From JAVVTQ01 sp036653595 (GTDB lineage: Bacteria; Bacillota; Clostridia; Oscillospirales; Ruminococcaceae): a DNA stretch of 44,436 nt. This document shows positions 1-8,272 of this stretch, one piece after another (position 1 is the stretch's first letter; each line of letters begins with the position of its first letter). The notes below the pieces were generated by a model. It was not told the DNA's origin and made no database searches. It worked only from the letters and a program-made list of their open reading frames with translations. Made by a program: the position numbers and the translations under genes. The DNA lies in the NCBI GenBank assembly GCA_036653595.1, contig JAVVTQ010000011.1, positions 1 through 44,436 of the forward strand, read 5' to 3'.

Positions 1-533
1 ATGGTCACCGCGGTGAGCGAGGTGCATTCGATAAACGCACTGCGACCGATGCTTGTGACGGGCTGGTTTTCAATAATTGCCGGGATGTCAGCTTTGTTTT
101 GATTGGCGCATGCGTCAAAGGCAGTGATGGAAACAGAGTCGGAATATACACTGTATCGAAATTGACCGTTGGAAGCGTTATACAGAAATACACTCTCTTT
201 CTTTTTCATAAGAGAGAGCGAGAATGCAATAACCGCCAATACCAGCACACAGCCAATCAGCACCGCAGCTGCTTTCCCTTTTTTTCTGCCAAAGCCGGAT
301 GTGTGCCGGGCAGTTGAAACGAAAGTCTGCGTCGCAGCTTTTGGCGCCACCGGCACAGTTGGGACGAAAGGCTGCGGAGCAGCTTTTGGCATCACCGGCA
401 CAGGCGGGGCGATAGGCTGCGGAGCAGCTTTTGGCATCACCGGCACAGGCGGGGCGATAGGCTGACCGCATTTGATGCAAAATTTCGCTTGGGGCTGAAG
501 TTCGTTTCCGCAATTTTGACAGTACATTTTCAT
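1..533 (-). CDS. Zinc-ribbon, single-TM, BspA-type LRR protein (5' part, cut by window edge)
   Basis: The gene reads leftwards off the window, so only the first 177 codons are visible. ATG at 533 follows an AGGAG site at 536-540. The order is: a short zinc ribbon with two CxxC pairs (CQNCG and CIKCG) in the first 25 residues; three 15-residue Pro/Ala-rich repeats; a basic stretch; one membrane segment near residues 88-105; and an outer part ending in ITAFDACANQNKADIPAII and SIGRSAFIECTSLTAVTI. That last piece matches the start of BspA-like LRR_5 repeats, which usually form surface-exposed adhesin-like domains. A cytoplasmic ribbon with an outer LRR domain is common in gut Clostridia, where ligands are unknown. 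The fold of the visible part is fairly sure; the function is not. Confidence 0.75.
   Translation of the reverse strand, partial: MKMYCQNCGNELQPQAKFCIKCGQPIAPPVPVMPKAAPQPIAPPVPVMPKAAPQPFVPTVPVAPKAATQTFVSTARHTSGFGRKKGKAAAVLIGCVLVLAVIAFSLSLMKKKESVFLYNASNGQFRYSVYSDSVSITAFDACANQNKADIPAIIENQPVTSIGRSAFIECTSLTAVT
325..459. repeat. Three tandem 45-bp units inside the LRR protein gene
   Basis: Units lie at 325-369, 370-414 and 415-459. The last two are identical over 45 bp; the first has diverged. Each encodes a 15-residue Pro/Ala-rich unit of the form P(I/F)(A/V)PxVPVxPKAAxQ, lying between the zinc ribbon and the membrane segment. Identical 45-bp copies suggest recent in-frame expansion of a flexible linker. 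Confidence 0.9.
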
Positions 534-1242
534 ATCTCCTTTTTTCTGAAATATTATTTTAGATTATGTTCAAATAGGTCATGATTTTTAAAAAGACTAA
601 GTACAGCTCATGAATATGATTGTGTTTAATGAAAAATTGAAATTTGTAAAAATATTGCGCGCAATATTGAATGCGCGTACTGAACAGTAGCGAGTTGATA
701 CAAAATTCTCAACTGTTGTTCATCATAGGATTTATGGGAATGTTGAAGGACTGGACGATGATATGCTATTACAGACATGACCTTTGGGAAGAAAGCAAGG
801 GACTGTGCCCACAATATATTAGTAAATCCACGCAAGCACAAATTGTTTATATTGAAGCTCATAATTAATTTTAAAGTGACAGCTCTGACTCGAATTTATA
901 TATTATTTGGCGAAGCCAACTGTTCAAACAAGCCCTAAAAGGCATTTTAAGGAAGTTGAAGAATTTAAAGACTCAAAGAAAGCTTGCATTTTTAAAAAAA
1001 AGTGTTGATTGCTTACATCGTTTCTGCTTGCAGCATTATTTTCATTCAAAGATAAGGATTTTGTGTTACAAAAAAATATATATAAGCATTTATTTATTAC
1101 CAATATAATCCATATATGCATCAATAAAACAACATCTGATTTTTTGCCGCCTTGCTTTTTTGCAATCGCTGCCATGGTGTGAATCGTTTACACACCGAAC
1201 CAATCTTAACACTCACAGATATTTCTTATGCTTTATAGCGCA
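534..1242. other. Gene-poor AT-rich spacer
   Basis: About 700 bases between two minus-strand genes. Short open frames exist on both strands (for example 671-868 plus and 924-1175 minus), but none has a ribosome site, a recognisable motif or codon use like the neighbours. A perfect 6-bp inverted repeat at 1176-1196 (GGTGTG/CACACC) has no T-run. The stretch may contain decayed gene remnants, but I could not identify any. Confidence 0.6.
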
Positions 1243-2298
1243 TCATTTCTCAAGAAGCTTTGAGACTGCGCTCTCGACGAGCAAAATTGTGCTCTCAAGG
1301 CCGTCCATGTCAAAGTTGTCGTATGTATCGGTCTTTTCGTGCATCTCGAGCGGTGTGGCCTGTCCGCCGGAAGCCGTCGCGCGCGGCGGGTCATATTCGC
1401 GCCAGGAGACGGTCACACCCGGAATTTTATAGTAATGGAAAGCCTGCAAATCTGTCTTCATATTGAATATCGGCGAGGCGTAGTTTGGTACATTCAAGCT
1501 CAGGGAAGAGAAGGATTCGTCAAAAACGTCAGAGACGAAGTTTGAACGCGGGTTATAGAGCGAAAAGTCGTGATACTCCCCATTTTTGTCGTCTCCACCC
1601 AGAGTGGTGACAGTCAGAGTGTTGGAAGCACGACCCTTTGCTCCTCCTGCCATGTCGATGTTGACGACGGCACAGATTCTGTCCCTCTCGGCGGCGTCAA
1701 GCGAGGCGAGGTAGTTGCATGCACCTATATACCCAAATTCCTCACCGGAAAAAAAGCAAAACCGCACTTCATATGCACTGTTTGCAGAGGCGGACATAAG
1801 ATGACGCGACAGCTCCAGAAGCGCTGTGACTCCGGACGCATTGTCTATAGCTGCATCGCAGCTCATGCTGTCATAATGTGCGCTCAAAACAAGTATTTTT
1901 GAATCATTTGAGGAAGCAGGAATTCTCGCGATGATGTTCTCTGTCTTTTTATCCAGTGCGAGAAACGGCATGCGCGAAAGATTGTCTGCAACATAACCCG
2001 CTTCTTCAAGACACTTGTAAATGTAGTCGGCAGCTTCGCCGTTGCCCGAAGTGCCGATTAAACGAGAGCCTATGTCGTTTGTGAGAGTGGAGAGGTCACG
2101 CTTTGTCCTCTCCATGTCGACTGCATAGCAAAAATCCGCCACGGCCGAGGTTTTCTGGGGCGCGGACAAAAAAATGCGAGGCGGCTGTTCATCAAAATTT
2201 GCGGCAGAGCTTTTTTGTGTTTTTTCTGAGCAGCCCGAAAGTGCCAGAGAAATAATGAGAGAAAGCGCCAAAAGCTTGAAATATTTAAATAAAATCAT
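1243..2298 (-). CDS. Secreted M28-family zinc metallopeptidase lipoprotein
   Basis: A 351-residue predicted exported aminopeptidase-type enzyme. ATG at 2298 is chosen over an upstream TTG (2310) because GAGGT sits just before it. The N-terminus is a lipoprotein signal, hydrophobic 8-20 with lipobox LALSGC (Cys23), so the protein should be lipid-anchored outside the cell. M28 metal and catalytic residues are visible in order: H141 and D143 (SAHYDS), D152 (AIDNASG), E186-E187 (SGEEFG), D215 (NIDMAG) and a C-terminal His in EMHEKTDTYDNFD. These fit a co-catalytic two-zinc site that removes N-terminal residues from peptides. It has its own promoter, divergent from the next gene. Subfamily and substrate are unknown. 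Confidence 0.88.
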   Translation of the reverse strand: MILFKYFKLLALSLIISLALSGCSEKTQKSSAANFDEQPPRIFLSAPQKTSAVADFCYAVDMERTKRDLSTLTNDIGSRLIGTSGNGEAADYIYKCLEEAGYVADNLSRMPFLALDKKTENIIARIPASSNDSKILVLSAHYDSMSCDAAIDNASGVTALLELSRHLMSASANSAYEVRFCFFSGEEFGYIGACNYLASLDAAERDRICAVVNIDMAGGAKGRASNTLTVTTLGGDDKNGEYHDFSLYNPRSNFVSDVFDESFSSLSLNVPNYASPIFNMKTDLQAFHYYKIPGVTVSWREYDPPRATASGGQATPLEMHEKTDTYDNFDMDGLESTILLVESAVSKLLEK

Positions 2299-2342
2299 AG
2301 GATACCTCAATTTACAATAAATTACAAAGTTCGACTATTAAA

Positions 2343-2371
2343 ATTATACATTAGAGAGCCTTACACTTCAA
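2343..2371 (-). promoter_or_regulatory. Sigma-A promoter for the M28 peptidase gene
   Basis: On the minus strand: TTGAAG (2366-2371), a 17-base spacer and TATAAT (2343-2348). It lies about 45 bases upstream of the ATG and is arranged divergently with the promoter at 2396-2424. Confidence 0.6.
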
Positions 2372-2395
2372 CAAATATCAGTCTGTCAATTTTTG

Positions 2396-2424
2396 TTGTG
2401 CAAAATATGCAATAATGCTATTAT
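2396..2424 (+). promoter_or_regulatory. Extended -10 promoter for the wall-protein gene
   Basis: TTGTGC (2396-2401), a 17-base spacer ending in TGC, then TATTAT (2419-2424). The TGn before the -10 compensates for the weak -35. It leaves a very short leader before AGGAGG at 2434-2439. Confidence 0.55.
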
Positions 2425-2447
2425 ATGAAAAACAGGAGGGCATGAAA

Positions 2448-3848
2448 ATGGGAAGAAAGAAAGTGGTGCTGCTGGTAGCGGTATCGGTTATCGCAGCGGC
2501 TCTTCTGGCAGCGGGCTTTTATTTGATTTTTAAACAAAACGCGGACTCTGTGCTTGCAGTGAAACCTGAGGAAGACAAGATTATAATTTCCGCATCAAGC
2601 CTTGGCAAAACCGAAATTTCCGTCGGAGACACGGTGAACCTGAGCTTTGAGTACAAGGGTGAAACGCTCGGCGGCAATGATGTAAAATACAGCATTACAG
2701 CGCCGCCTGACTGCCTCGAAGAAGTGGACGGAAAGCACATCATTGTTGGAGCGGGAGACATAGCCGTAGAGGCGTCACACGCAGAAAATCCAAAAATAAG
2801 CGGCAAGGCCATCATTTCGATATCCGAAGCTGTGGACGGTGGCGATGCGACAGCAGTTAAAAAGAGCGGCTTTACAAGCCCTATTGATTATGACTTTGAA
2901 GAGCAGCTGGACAAGTTTCCACAGGGATACAGGGTTTTTTTGAGAGAGCTGCACAGGCAATACCCCGAATGGAAGTTTGAGGCGCTTGTCATGGGAAAGG
3001 ATTTCTTCGACGAAATTCAAGCCAAAAAAGAGAGCTTTGAACTGCCAAAAAGTTTAAGCAATGGAAAAGACCCCGCTCATGCACCGCTTTATGCAGTCGC
3101 CTACTTTATGGATCCCAGAAACTTTCTAAGTGAGCGCGCTGTATTTCAGTTCGAGCAGCTTCCCGAGGACGGCGCATTCAGCGGGCTGTCAGGTCTTAAA
3201 AGCACGCGTTATTTCAGATGCTTCTACGCTGACAACAAAAAATTGTACGAGGGCGCAAGCCAGGCATACGAAGCCTATGAAGCTTATAAAAAGAGCAGCT
3301 CGCTGGAAAATGCAAGAATCTTTGCAATTCCCGTCTTTGAAAATATGTCGGTGTATAAAAAATCAATCGTCGCCTTTTTCCCCAATGAGAAGCTGACTGC
3401 CTCCGCTTTTGCGCCTATATATATTAGAAAAGGCCCGGCCTCCTTTTATGCGCCTTTGAGCGGTCAGATTGGTGTTGGCACCGCACTGACATTGCTGAGC
3501 GCCGTTGGGACTGACGCCGAGAGATGGGATTTTTGGCTGAGAAATCCACATTGGTATGAGGTGGAAGCCGAGGTCATGGGCAAGACGGTCAGAGGCTATG
3601 TAAGCTCTGAATATGTTGAAATTGACTGTGCAAAAAAACTTTTGATCGGCGACACGTCACTTTGCGATGCAATCGCCAACCCCTCAAAGCACGAGGATAT
3701 AATGCGCTACGAAAGCTCTGATGAGCGCGTGGCAGAGGTTTCGAAAAACGGCACGATAAAGGCAATCGGGGAGGGAAGCGCAAATATACTTGCCTATACC
3801 TCAACGGGAGCGTTCTTCCAATATAAAGTTCAGGTTGTCGCAAAGTGA
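2448..3848 (+). CDS. Membrane-anchored wall protein with degenerate glucosaminidase-like, SH3 and BIG2 regions
   Basis: About 466 residues from ATG 2448, eight bases after AGGAGG; ATG 2442 is possible but too close. After a short basic start, residues 5-27 form a signal anchor. Then come an Ig-like beta region, and a segment (FPQGYRVFLRELHRQYPEW and later YFMDPRNFLSE) resembling the region leading into the catalytic domain of clostridial endo-beta-N-acetylglucosaminidases. Where the GH73-like core should follow there are only about 50 residues, and the sequence moves straight to the usual exit motif (IPVFENM). The end carries an SH3-like fold and a BIG2 Ig-like domain. It probably binds wall polymers without cutting them. 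No close neighbour explains its partner. Domain calls are by eye; loss of the core is the uncertain point. Confidence 0.65.
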   Translation: MGRKKVVLLVAVSVIAAALLAAGFYLIFKQNADSVLAVKPEEDKIIISASSLGKTEISVGDTVNLSFEYKGETLGGNDVKYSITAPPDCLEEVDGKHIIVGAGDIAVEASHAENPKISGKAIISISEAVDGGDATAVKKSGFTSPIDYDFEEQLDKFPQGYRVFLRELHRQYPEWKFEALVMGKDFFDEIQAKKESFELPKSLSNGKDPAHAPLYAVAYFMDPRNFLSERAVFQFEQLPEDGAFSGLSGLKSTRYFRCFYADNKKLYEGASQAYEAYEAYKKSSSLENARIFAIPVFENMSVYKKSIVAFFPNEKLTASAFAPIYIRKGPASFYAPLSGQIGVGTALTLLSAVGTDAERWDFWLRNPHWYEVEAEVMGKTVRGYVSSEYVEIDCAKKLLIGDTSLCDAIANPSKHEDIMRYESSDERVAEVSKNGTIKAIGEGSANILAYTSTGAFFQYKVQVVAK

Positions 3849-3881
3849 GCAGAGCGCTCGCACTAACAGGAGGAAAAGGAC

Positions 3882-4838
3882 ATGAAAGTCACGGTTGTCG
3901 GATGTGGAAGATGGGGATCTTTTATTGCGTGGTACCTCGACAAAATCGGACATGAGGTGACGCTGTACGGGCGGGACGGTTCTGCGAATATGGAGAGGAT
4001 AATTAAGGAGCGAAAAAACGAACTCGTCGAATTCTCAAAATCAATGCAATTGTCAACATCGCTAGGCTGTGTGGGCGGCGCTGATATTATTGTCATTTCG
4101 ATAAACTCACAGAACCTGCGCTCTTTTTTGCTGCAGCTTAAAGAGCAAGATATACAAAACAAAACGATTGTGCTCTGCATGAAAGGGCTGGAGGTGGGAA
4201 CCGGGCAAAGACTGTCACAGATTGCGCGCGACAATCTCTTTTTGTCCAACCCTGTGGCTGTCTGGCTAGGACCTGGACATGTGCAGGAGTTTTGTCGCGG
4301 CATCCCAAACTGCATGGTTATAGACAGTGATGACGGTGAGGCCAAGAAAAGACTTGTCGAAGCGTTTTCCAGTGAACTGATAAGATTTTATTACGGCACC
4401 GATTTAATCGGAAATGAGATAGGCGGCGCGTCAAAAAACGTTATAGGTGTAGCCGCAGGCATGCTGGATGGTCTGAATCTGTCTACGCTAAAAGGAGCAC
4501 TCATGTCGCGCGGCACACGTGAGATAGCGAGGCTGATAAAGGCCATGGGCGGAAATGAGCTTTCGGCATATGGACTATGTCATTTGGGCGATTATGAGGC
4601 GACTGTATTTTCTCCTTTTAGCCATAACAGAAGTCTGGGCGAGGCATTTGTGAGAGGGGAAGAGTACGGCGCTCTCGCAGAGGGCTTTTATACTGCCAAA
4701 TCGATGATGGTGCTAAAGGATAAATACAAAGAGGAGCTGCCCATATGCACGGCCGTGTATGAGACTCTCTACGAGAACAAAAACCCGCGCGAGGTACTAA
4801 GCTCGCTTTTTATGAGAAGCTTAAAAGACGAGATATAA
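3882..4838 (+). CDS. gpsA: NAD(P)H-dependent glycerol-3-phosphate dehydrogenase (GpsA family)
   Basis: A 318-residue cytoplasmic enzyme predicted to reduce dihydroxyacetone phosphate to sn-glycerol-3-phosphate, the backbone for phospholipids. ATG 3882 has AGGAGGA seven bases upstream. Seen: the Rossmann GxGxxG (GCGRWG, residues 7-12), the CMKGLE segment, the GGASKNVIGVAAGM block carrying the family's catalytic lysine, the MSRGTREIARL helix, and LGDY...SHNRSLG in place of the usual LGDL...SRNRRFG. It is slightly short and diverged at the cofactor-facing Arg (His here). It lies 33 bases after the wall-protein gene and is followed by a strong terminator, so the two probably share a transcript. 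It could be a second, divergent copy in the genome. Confidence 0.85.
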   Translation: MKVTVVGCGRWGSFIAWYLDKIGHEVTLYGRDGSANMERIIKERKNELVEFSKSMQLSTSLGCVGGADIIVISINSQNLRSFLLQLKEQDIQNKTIVLCMKGLEVGTGQRLSQIARDNLFLSNPVAVWLGPGHVQEFCRGIPNCMVIDSDDGEAKKRLVEAFSSELIRFYYGTDLIGNEIGGASKNVIGVAAGMLDGLNLSTLKGALMSRGTREIARLIKAMGGNELSAYGLCHLGDYEATVFSPFSHNRSLGEAFVRGEEYGALAEGFYTAKSMMVLKDKYKEELPICTAVYETLYENKNPREVLSSLFMRSLKDEI

Positions 4839-4850
4839 AAGAAAAAGCAC

Positions 4851-4907
4851 AAAAATGCCCGCCATAGCATTCGGCTCGATTTGCCGAATGCTATGGCGGG
4901 CATTTTT
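4851..4907. terminator. Perfect 25-bp bidirectional terminator
   Basis: Arms 4851-4875 and 4883-4907 are perfectly complementary around a 7-base loop, with A5 and T5 at the outer ends, so the hairpin works for both the plus-strand gpsA transcript and the converging minus-strand gene. Confidence 0.93.
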
Positions 4908-4932
4908 AAGCTGAAATGAAAGGCGGCAAGGA

Positions 4933-5130
4933 TTATTTTTTCTTTTTGAAAAGCAAAGCAATGCCAACGAGCGCGGCGACAACGCCGATTACTATGAACA
5001 TGGTTCCCGGGTCCACGGAGCCTGAGCTCAAAAAACTGCCGAGCTGAGCCTCAAGGCTGCTGTTTTGAACAATGCCGTATACGGCAAGACCGACGCCGCC
5101 CAAAAGAAGAACTATTCCAAAAATAAACAT
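4933..5130 (-). CDS. Small two-TM membrane protein, DUF3185-like
   Basis: 65 residues from ATG 5130, eight bases after AGGAGGT; longer upstream starts lack a site. The first helix is rich in Gly, Leu and Val (about residues 3-22). A short polar loop (SLEAQLGSFLSSGSVDPGT) follows, then a second helix and a KKKK tail that should lie in the cytoplasm. Length and pattern resemble DUF3185 proteins, a family of unknown role. It has its own strong promoter, so it is not simply the last gene of the operon upstream. No function can be given. Confidence 0.7.
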   Translation of the reverse strand: MFIFGIVLLLGGVGLAVYGIVQNSSLEAQLGSFLSSGSVDPGTMFIVIGVVAALVGIALLFKKKK

Positions 5131-5152
5131 ATGAAAGCACCTCCTTGATGTA

Positions 5153-5181
5153 AAAATAACAAAAACAGCAAATTTTGTCAA
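5153..5181 (-). promoter_or_regulatory. Strong sigma-A promoter for the DUF3185-like gene
   Basis: On the minus strand: perfect TTGACA (5176-5181), a 17-base spacer and TATTTT (5153-5158). It lies between the DUF6320 gene end and the small gene's ribosome site. Confidence 0.65.
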
Positions 5182-5202
5182 TAAGACTTTATAGCAAATA
5201 GC

Positions 5203-5910
5203 TTAAACGTAAAATCTCTTGCGTATTTCGTCCTTCAAGTTCTCCTTGCGCCTCAAAAGCAGAGCTATTATTCCGAGCAACACGCAGGGAATAAGCGTAA
5301 ATACTGACCACGAGAGACTGAGCTGCCCATCGACAAAAGAGTCTATGGCAATTTCAAGCACAACGACAAAAACGGAGACGGAAAATAGCACAAGGGCGGT
5401 TTTTAATAAAATCCCATGTATCCGAGGCCTTGAAAAAAGCCATGTCAGAAGGCTGGCCAAAGCTCCCAGCGAAGCGGCTATTGGGAGCCCCAGCCCCCAA
5501 AACCAGCTGCCGCCGGAAAGAAGACATATGACATAAAGATACCCGGCAAGAGCCAGGGCGTCGAGCAGAACGCACAATTCGGGTTTTGGATTTACAAAGA
5601 GCATTGGCACAAGACAAACTACAAACAAGAGCGCCATTGCACCGACAACATAAATAGACCAGCTGATTTCGCGCAAAATTATAAATTCGCACAGCACCGT
5701 GACAATTGAGGGAAGGAGCAGGACAACGCTGCCGATGAAGACAAAGAACTTCTTGTCAACCTTTTTATTCAGGGTTTCCACGCGCTTCGGATAGGGTCTG
5801 TCGCTTCTTTCGCGAAACGGATCCAATGGATTTAAAACCTCAAGCTTGCATAGCGGACAGCATTTTTCGCCCTTTGCAAGCTCAACTCCGCAATTAACAC
5901 AATAAGACAT
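5203..5910 (-). CDS. Zinc-ribbon multi-pass membrane protein, DUF6320-like
   Basis: 235 residues. The N-terminus is a zinc ribbon (CVNCG near residue 4 and CPLCK near residue 18). It is followed by a Pro-rich linker and about six hydrophobic segments: near 57-75, 80-105, 110-125, 130-150, 165-185 and 200-220. The end is highly charged and cytoplasmic. This layout fits DUF6320, a family often found beside an acyltransferase and an alpha/beta hydrolase in Clostridia. It starts only four bases after the upstream acyltransferase stop, so the two are co-transcribed. The biochemical role is unknown; it may anchor or regulate the acyltransferase, which is inference from gene order. Confidence 0.7.
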   Translation of the reverse strand: MSYCVNCGVELAKGEKCCPLCKLEVLNPLDPFRERSDRPYPKRVETLNKKVDKKFFVFIGSVVLLLPSIVTVLCEFIILREISWSIYVVGAMALLFVVCLVPMLFVNPKPELCVLLDALALAGYLYVICLLSGGSWFWGLGLPIAASLGALASLLTWLFSRPRIHGILLKTALVLFSVSVFVVVLEIAIDSFVDGQLSLSWSVFTLIPCVLLGIIALLLRRKENLKDEIRKRFYV

Positions 5911-5914
5911 CTAG

Positions 5915-7195
5915 TCACCTCTGATTACTTTCTATTAATACGGGGATACCGAGCTTTACGAGCGAGGTGAAAAACTCACGCTCGAGATCGGACTCTTTTA
6001 TGGTGCGCGTGAAATTGAGATAAATCTTGCCGTTGTAGGTCAGCGCGGCGCATACGTCCTTGTTTCTGGAAAGCGGCCCCAGTATGAAGTCCATGCGCGT
6101 CACATACCTCGCCATCTCGTCGGGAAGGTGCACCACTCCCAAATTGGAGAGGCTGCTTGAGGTTTTCCTGTCACCGACAAGATTAAAGGCGAGCTTCATA
6201 GCGGCATTTTTGACAAATAGCGGCATGAAACGGAGCACGGGGTTCTCGGCTGTTTTTACATTTGTGGATATTTTTGCGTTGAGCATTTTTTGCGTCACTT
6301 CCATGCCCATGAAGTGGTGAACAATCAAAAGAATCTCATCGAGCGTATATTCTCCGTATTTAGATTCTATTCCGGGATTTGCATAGCTCGCAAAATTCCT
6401 CATGGTGTTTGTTTTGAAAAATCTCCGCAGATTTATGGGAACATTGATTTTCACCGGCTTCAGGTGTCGCTGATTTTTGCATTCCCTGCGCTGCATGCGG
6501 TCAATTGACGCAATCATAACCGAGGCGATAAATTCCGTCAGAGAGACGCGCTTTTCATGTGACAGCTCTAAAACTCTGTCGGCGTCCACTATTCCGGTGG
6601 TTATATTTACAAATCCGTTTTCCTCGTCGGTTCCCTGAATATAATAGGCGTTCGGCTCACTGCGCGAGCGTGAAAAGGAATTCGCATGCGGGATAAAGCT
6701 GTCCTCAGTCTCATCCTTTGTTGCGGGAGCAGAACAGTCCAATATGCACTTGCTGCGAGGGACGGCACCGCCATATCTCAAACGAATGTACTCGGCTACC
6801 AGTGTCTGCAAAAAACAAAGGCCACCAGTGCCGTCGGCGATGACATGGAATATCTCCACGGCTATCCGATTTTGGTAATATCTGACCCGAAAAAGAAAAT
6901 CATTATTCTCCTTAAAGCGCATACGAACACAAGGGTTGCAGACATCCTCCTCAACGGCCGGGATTCCCTCATTGTGCTCTAGGTAATACCAGAACAGTCC
7001 GCGGCGAAGCCGGACGGAAAAGCTGGGAAATCTGCAAAGAGTGCTCGCAAGAGCTTTTTCAAGAATACCTTTGTCAATTGTCTCGGTCAGGGTCGCGGAT
7101 ACGCGGAAAAGCGCGTTCCAGTTTCGCCTCATCGACGCGGGATAAATTTTTGCGGCATTGTCGAGCTGCATCCACTGCTTTGACCTTTTTGTCAT
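5915..7195 (-). CDS. Condensation-fold acyltransferase (alcohol acetyltransferase-like)
   Basis: 426 residues, of the fold shared by NRPS condensation domains, PapA and chloramphenicol acetyltransferase. The active-site motif HxxxDG is present at H117-D121-G122 (FHVIADG). An N-terminal substrate-tunnel segment (NALFRVSATLTE) and a C-terminal half with DFILGPLSRNK and a final beta strand (ALTYNGKIYLNF) complete the two-lobed layout. There is no membrane segment or export signal. The family moves an acyl group from CoA or a carrier to a hydroxyl or amine; the acceptor here is unknown. The start ATG overlaps the hydrolase stop (ATGA, 7192-7195), so translation is coupled. Confidence 0.75.
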   Translation of the reverse strand: MTKRSKQWMQLDNAAKIYPASMRRNWNALFRVSATLTETIDKGILEKALASTLCRFPSFSVRLRRGLFWYYLEHNEGIPAVEEDVCNPCVRMRFKENNDFLFRVRYYQNRIAVEIFHVIADGTGGLCFLQTLVAEYIRLRYGGAVPRSKCILDCSAPATKDETEDSFIPHANSFSRSRSEPNAYYIQGTDEENGFVNITTGIVDADRVLELSHEKRVSLTEFIASVMIASIDRMQRRECKNQRHLKPVKINVPINLRRFFKTNTMRNFASYANPGIESKYGEYTLDEILLIVHHFMGMEVTQKMLNAKISTNVKTAENPVLRFMPLFVKNAAMKLAFNLVGDRKTSSSLSNLGVVHLPDEMARYVTRMDFILGPLSRNKDVCAALTYNGKIYLNFTRTIKESDLEREFFTSLVKLGIPVLIESNQR

Positions 7196-8088
7196 TTTGA
7201 GTTTTCCTTTATAAATTCATCAATTCTGCAAAGCGCTTCTGACGATTCGGGAGTTTTGAATATCACAAAAACGTGCCACATACCGTCCACTACGTGCAGC
7301 TCGCACTTATTTCCCATTGAAATGAGGCGCTCGGAGATTATGCGCGAATCATCGAGAAGAATTTCGTCGGAACCGACAAATATCAAGGTGGGCGGAAAAT
7401 CTCTGAAAGTGCCGAATATCGGCGAGACGAGCGGGTCTGTCAGATTGTCGGGCGCATAGAGCGAGGCAAAATATTCGAGCATCTCTCTCGAAAGCGAGGG
7501 GTCGTGGCTTTCCATCTCCATACATGTTTCGCTTGTCATTGTGAGGTCGGTCCACGGGGAAAGGGCAATGAGAGTCTGGGGCATGGGCAGTCCCAACTGC
7601 ATTAGCTTTTGCGCCAGACAAAAAATAAGTCCTCCGCCTGCAGATTCTCCCGCCAGGTGAATATCGGAATTCGGAATGCCAAGAGCCAAAAGGTAACGGT
7701 AAGCCTCCAGTGAATCGTCGAGTGCCGCGGGAAAACAGTTTTCGGGTGCGAGTCGGTATGCGACGCAAAAAACACGCGAATTGAGGCGGCTGGCCAAGAT
7801 GCCGCCAAATCCCTTTGCGTAGTCGAGGTGTCCCGCCGTATAGCCACCGCCATGCAGGTACAAAATCACCTTATCGTTGTAGCGCTCCACGTTTTTGGGA
7901 ATTGCCCAGCTTGTGTTAAAACGCTCAAATTCAACATCCTCAAAGTCAATCTTTGACGATGACATTTTTGCGCTGAGCTCGCCCACTTTATTTTGTGCCG
8001 TCCGTGCGTCAAATATCGAGGATTTATTCAAAATAGGCTTCAAAAACCTTATCTGTTCTCGCAGACATGTTGCAATTATGCTTGGCAT
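7192..8088 (-). CDS. Alpha/beta hydrolase, hormone-sensitive-lipase type (fold 3)
   Basis: 298 residues, ATG 8088 with GGAGGT upstream. HGGG (residues 79-82) forms the oxyanion hole typical of the HSL family. GESAGGG holds the nucleophile Ser149, SDEILLDDS the acid and DGMWHVF the His. The family hydrolyses short or medium acyl esters. There is no signal peptide, so it should act in the cytoplasm. As the first gene of a three-gene operon with the condensation-fold acyltransferase and the DUF6320 protein, it may remove or exchange the acyl groups the next enzyme uses; that link is inferred. Upstream a TATAAT lies at 8117-8122 on the minus strand, but no convincing -35. Confidence 0.88.
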   Translation of the reverse strand: MPSIIATCLREQIRFLKPILNKSSIFDARTAQNKVGELSAKMSSSKIDFEDVEFERFNTSWAIPKNVERYNDKVILYLHGGGYTAGHLDYAKGFGGILASRLNSRVFCVAYRLAPENCFPAALDDSLEAYRYLLALGIPNSDIHLAGESAGGGLIFCLAQKLMQLGLPMPQTLIALSPWTDLTMTSETCMEMESHDPSLSREMLEYFASLYAPDNLTDPLVSPIFGTFRDFPPTLIFVGSDEILLDDSRIISERLISMGNKCELHVVDGMWHVFVIFKTPESSEALCRIDEFIKENSK

Positions 8089-8215
8089 AGAACCTCCGAA
8101 AGATATAATTTACTTTATTATACAACAATTGACAAGCAAACGTTTAACAGAAGATAAATTATTTATGGCAGAAAGCACAGTGATAATCAACATATCGAAT
8201 GTTTTTCGCAAAAAG

Positions 8216-8244
8216 TTGAAAAAATTCACAAATAATGCTAAACT
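8216..8244 (+). promoter_or_regulatory. Extended -10 promoter for the YegP gene
   Basis: TTGAAA (8216-8221), a 17-base spacer ending in TGC, then TAAACT (8239-8244), about 28 bases before ATG 8273. Confidence 0.6.
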
Positions 8245-8272
8245 TGCAGTAAATACATAACTGAGGTGGATT

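Noticed and set aside
178..513. Alternative minus-strand frame across the 45-bp repeats
   Set aside because: Repeats that are multiples of three stay open in several frames. The frame starting at 533 has the ribosome site, zinc ribbon and TM helix.
671..868. Small plus-strand frame in the spacer before the M28 gene
   Set aside because: No ribosome site, no family and no support from neighbours.
924..1175. Small minus-strand frame in the same spacer
   Set aside because: AT-driven sequence without motif or ribosome site; could be a remnant but not supportable.
1176..1196. Hairpin after the M28 gene as a terminator
   Set aside because: Only six pairs and no T-run in the direction of transcription.
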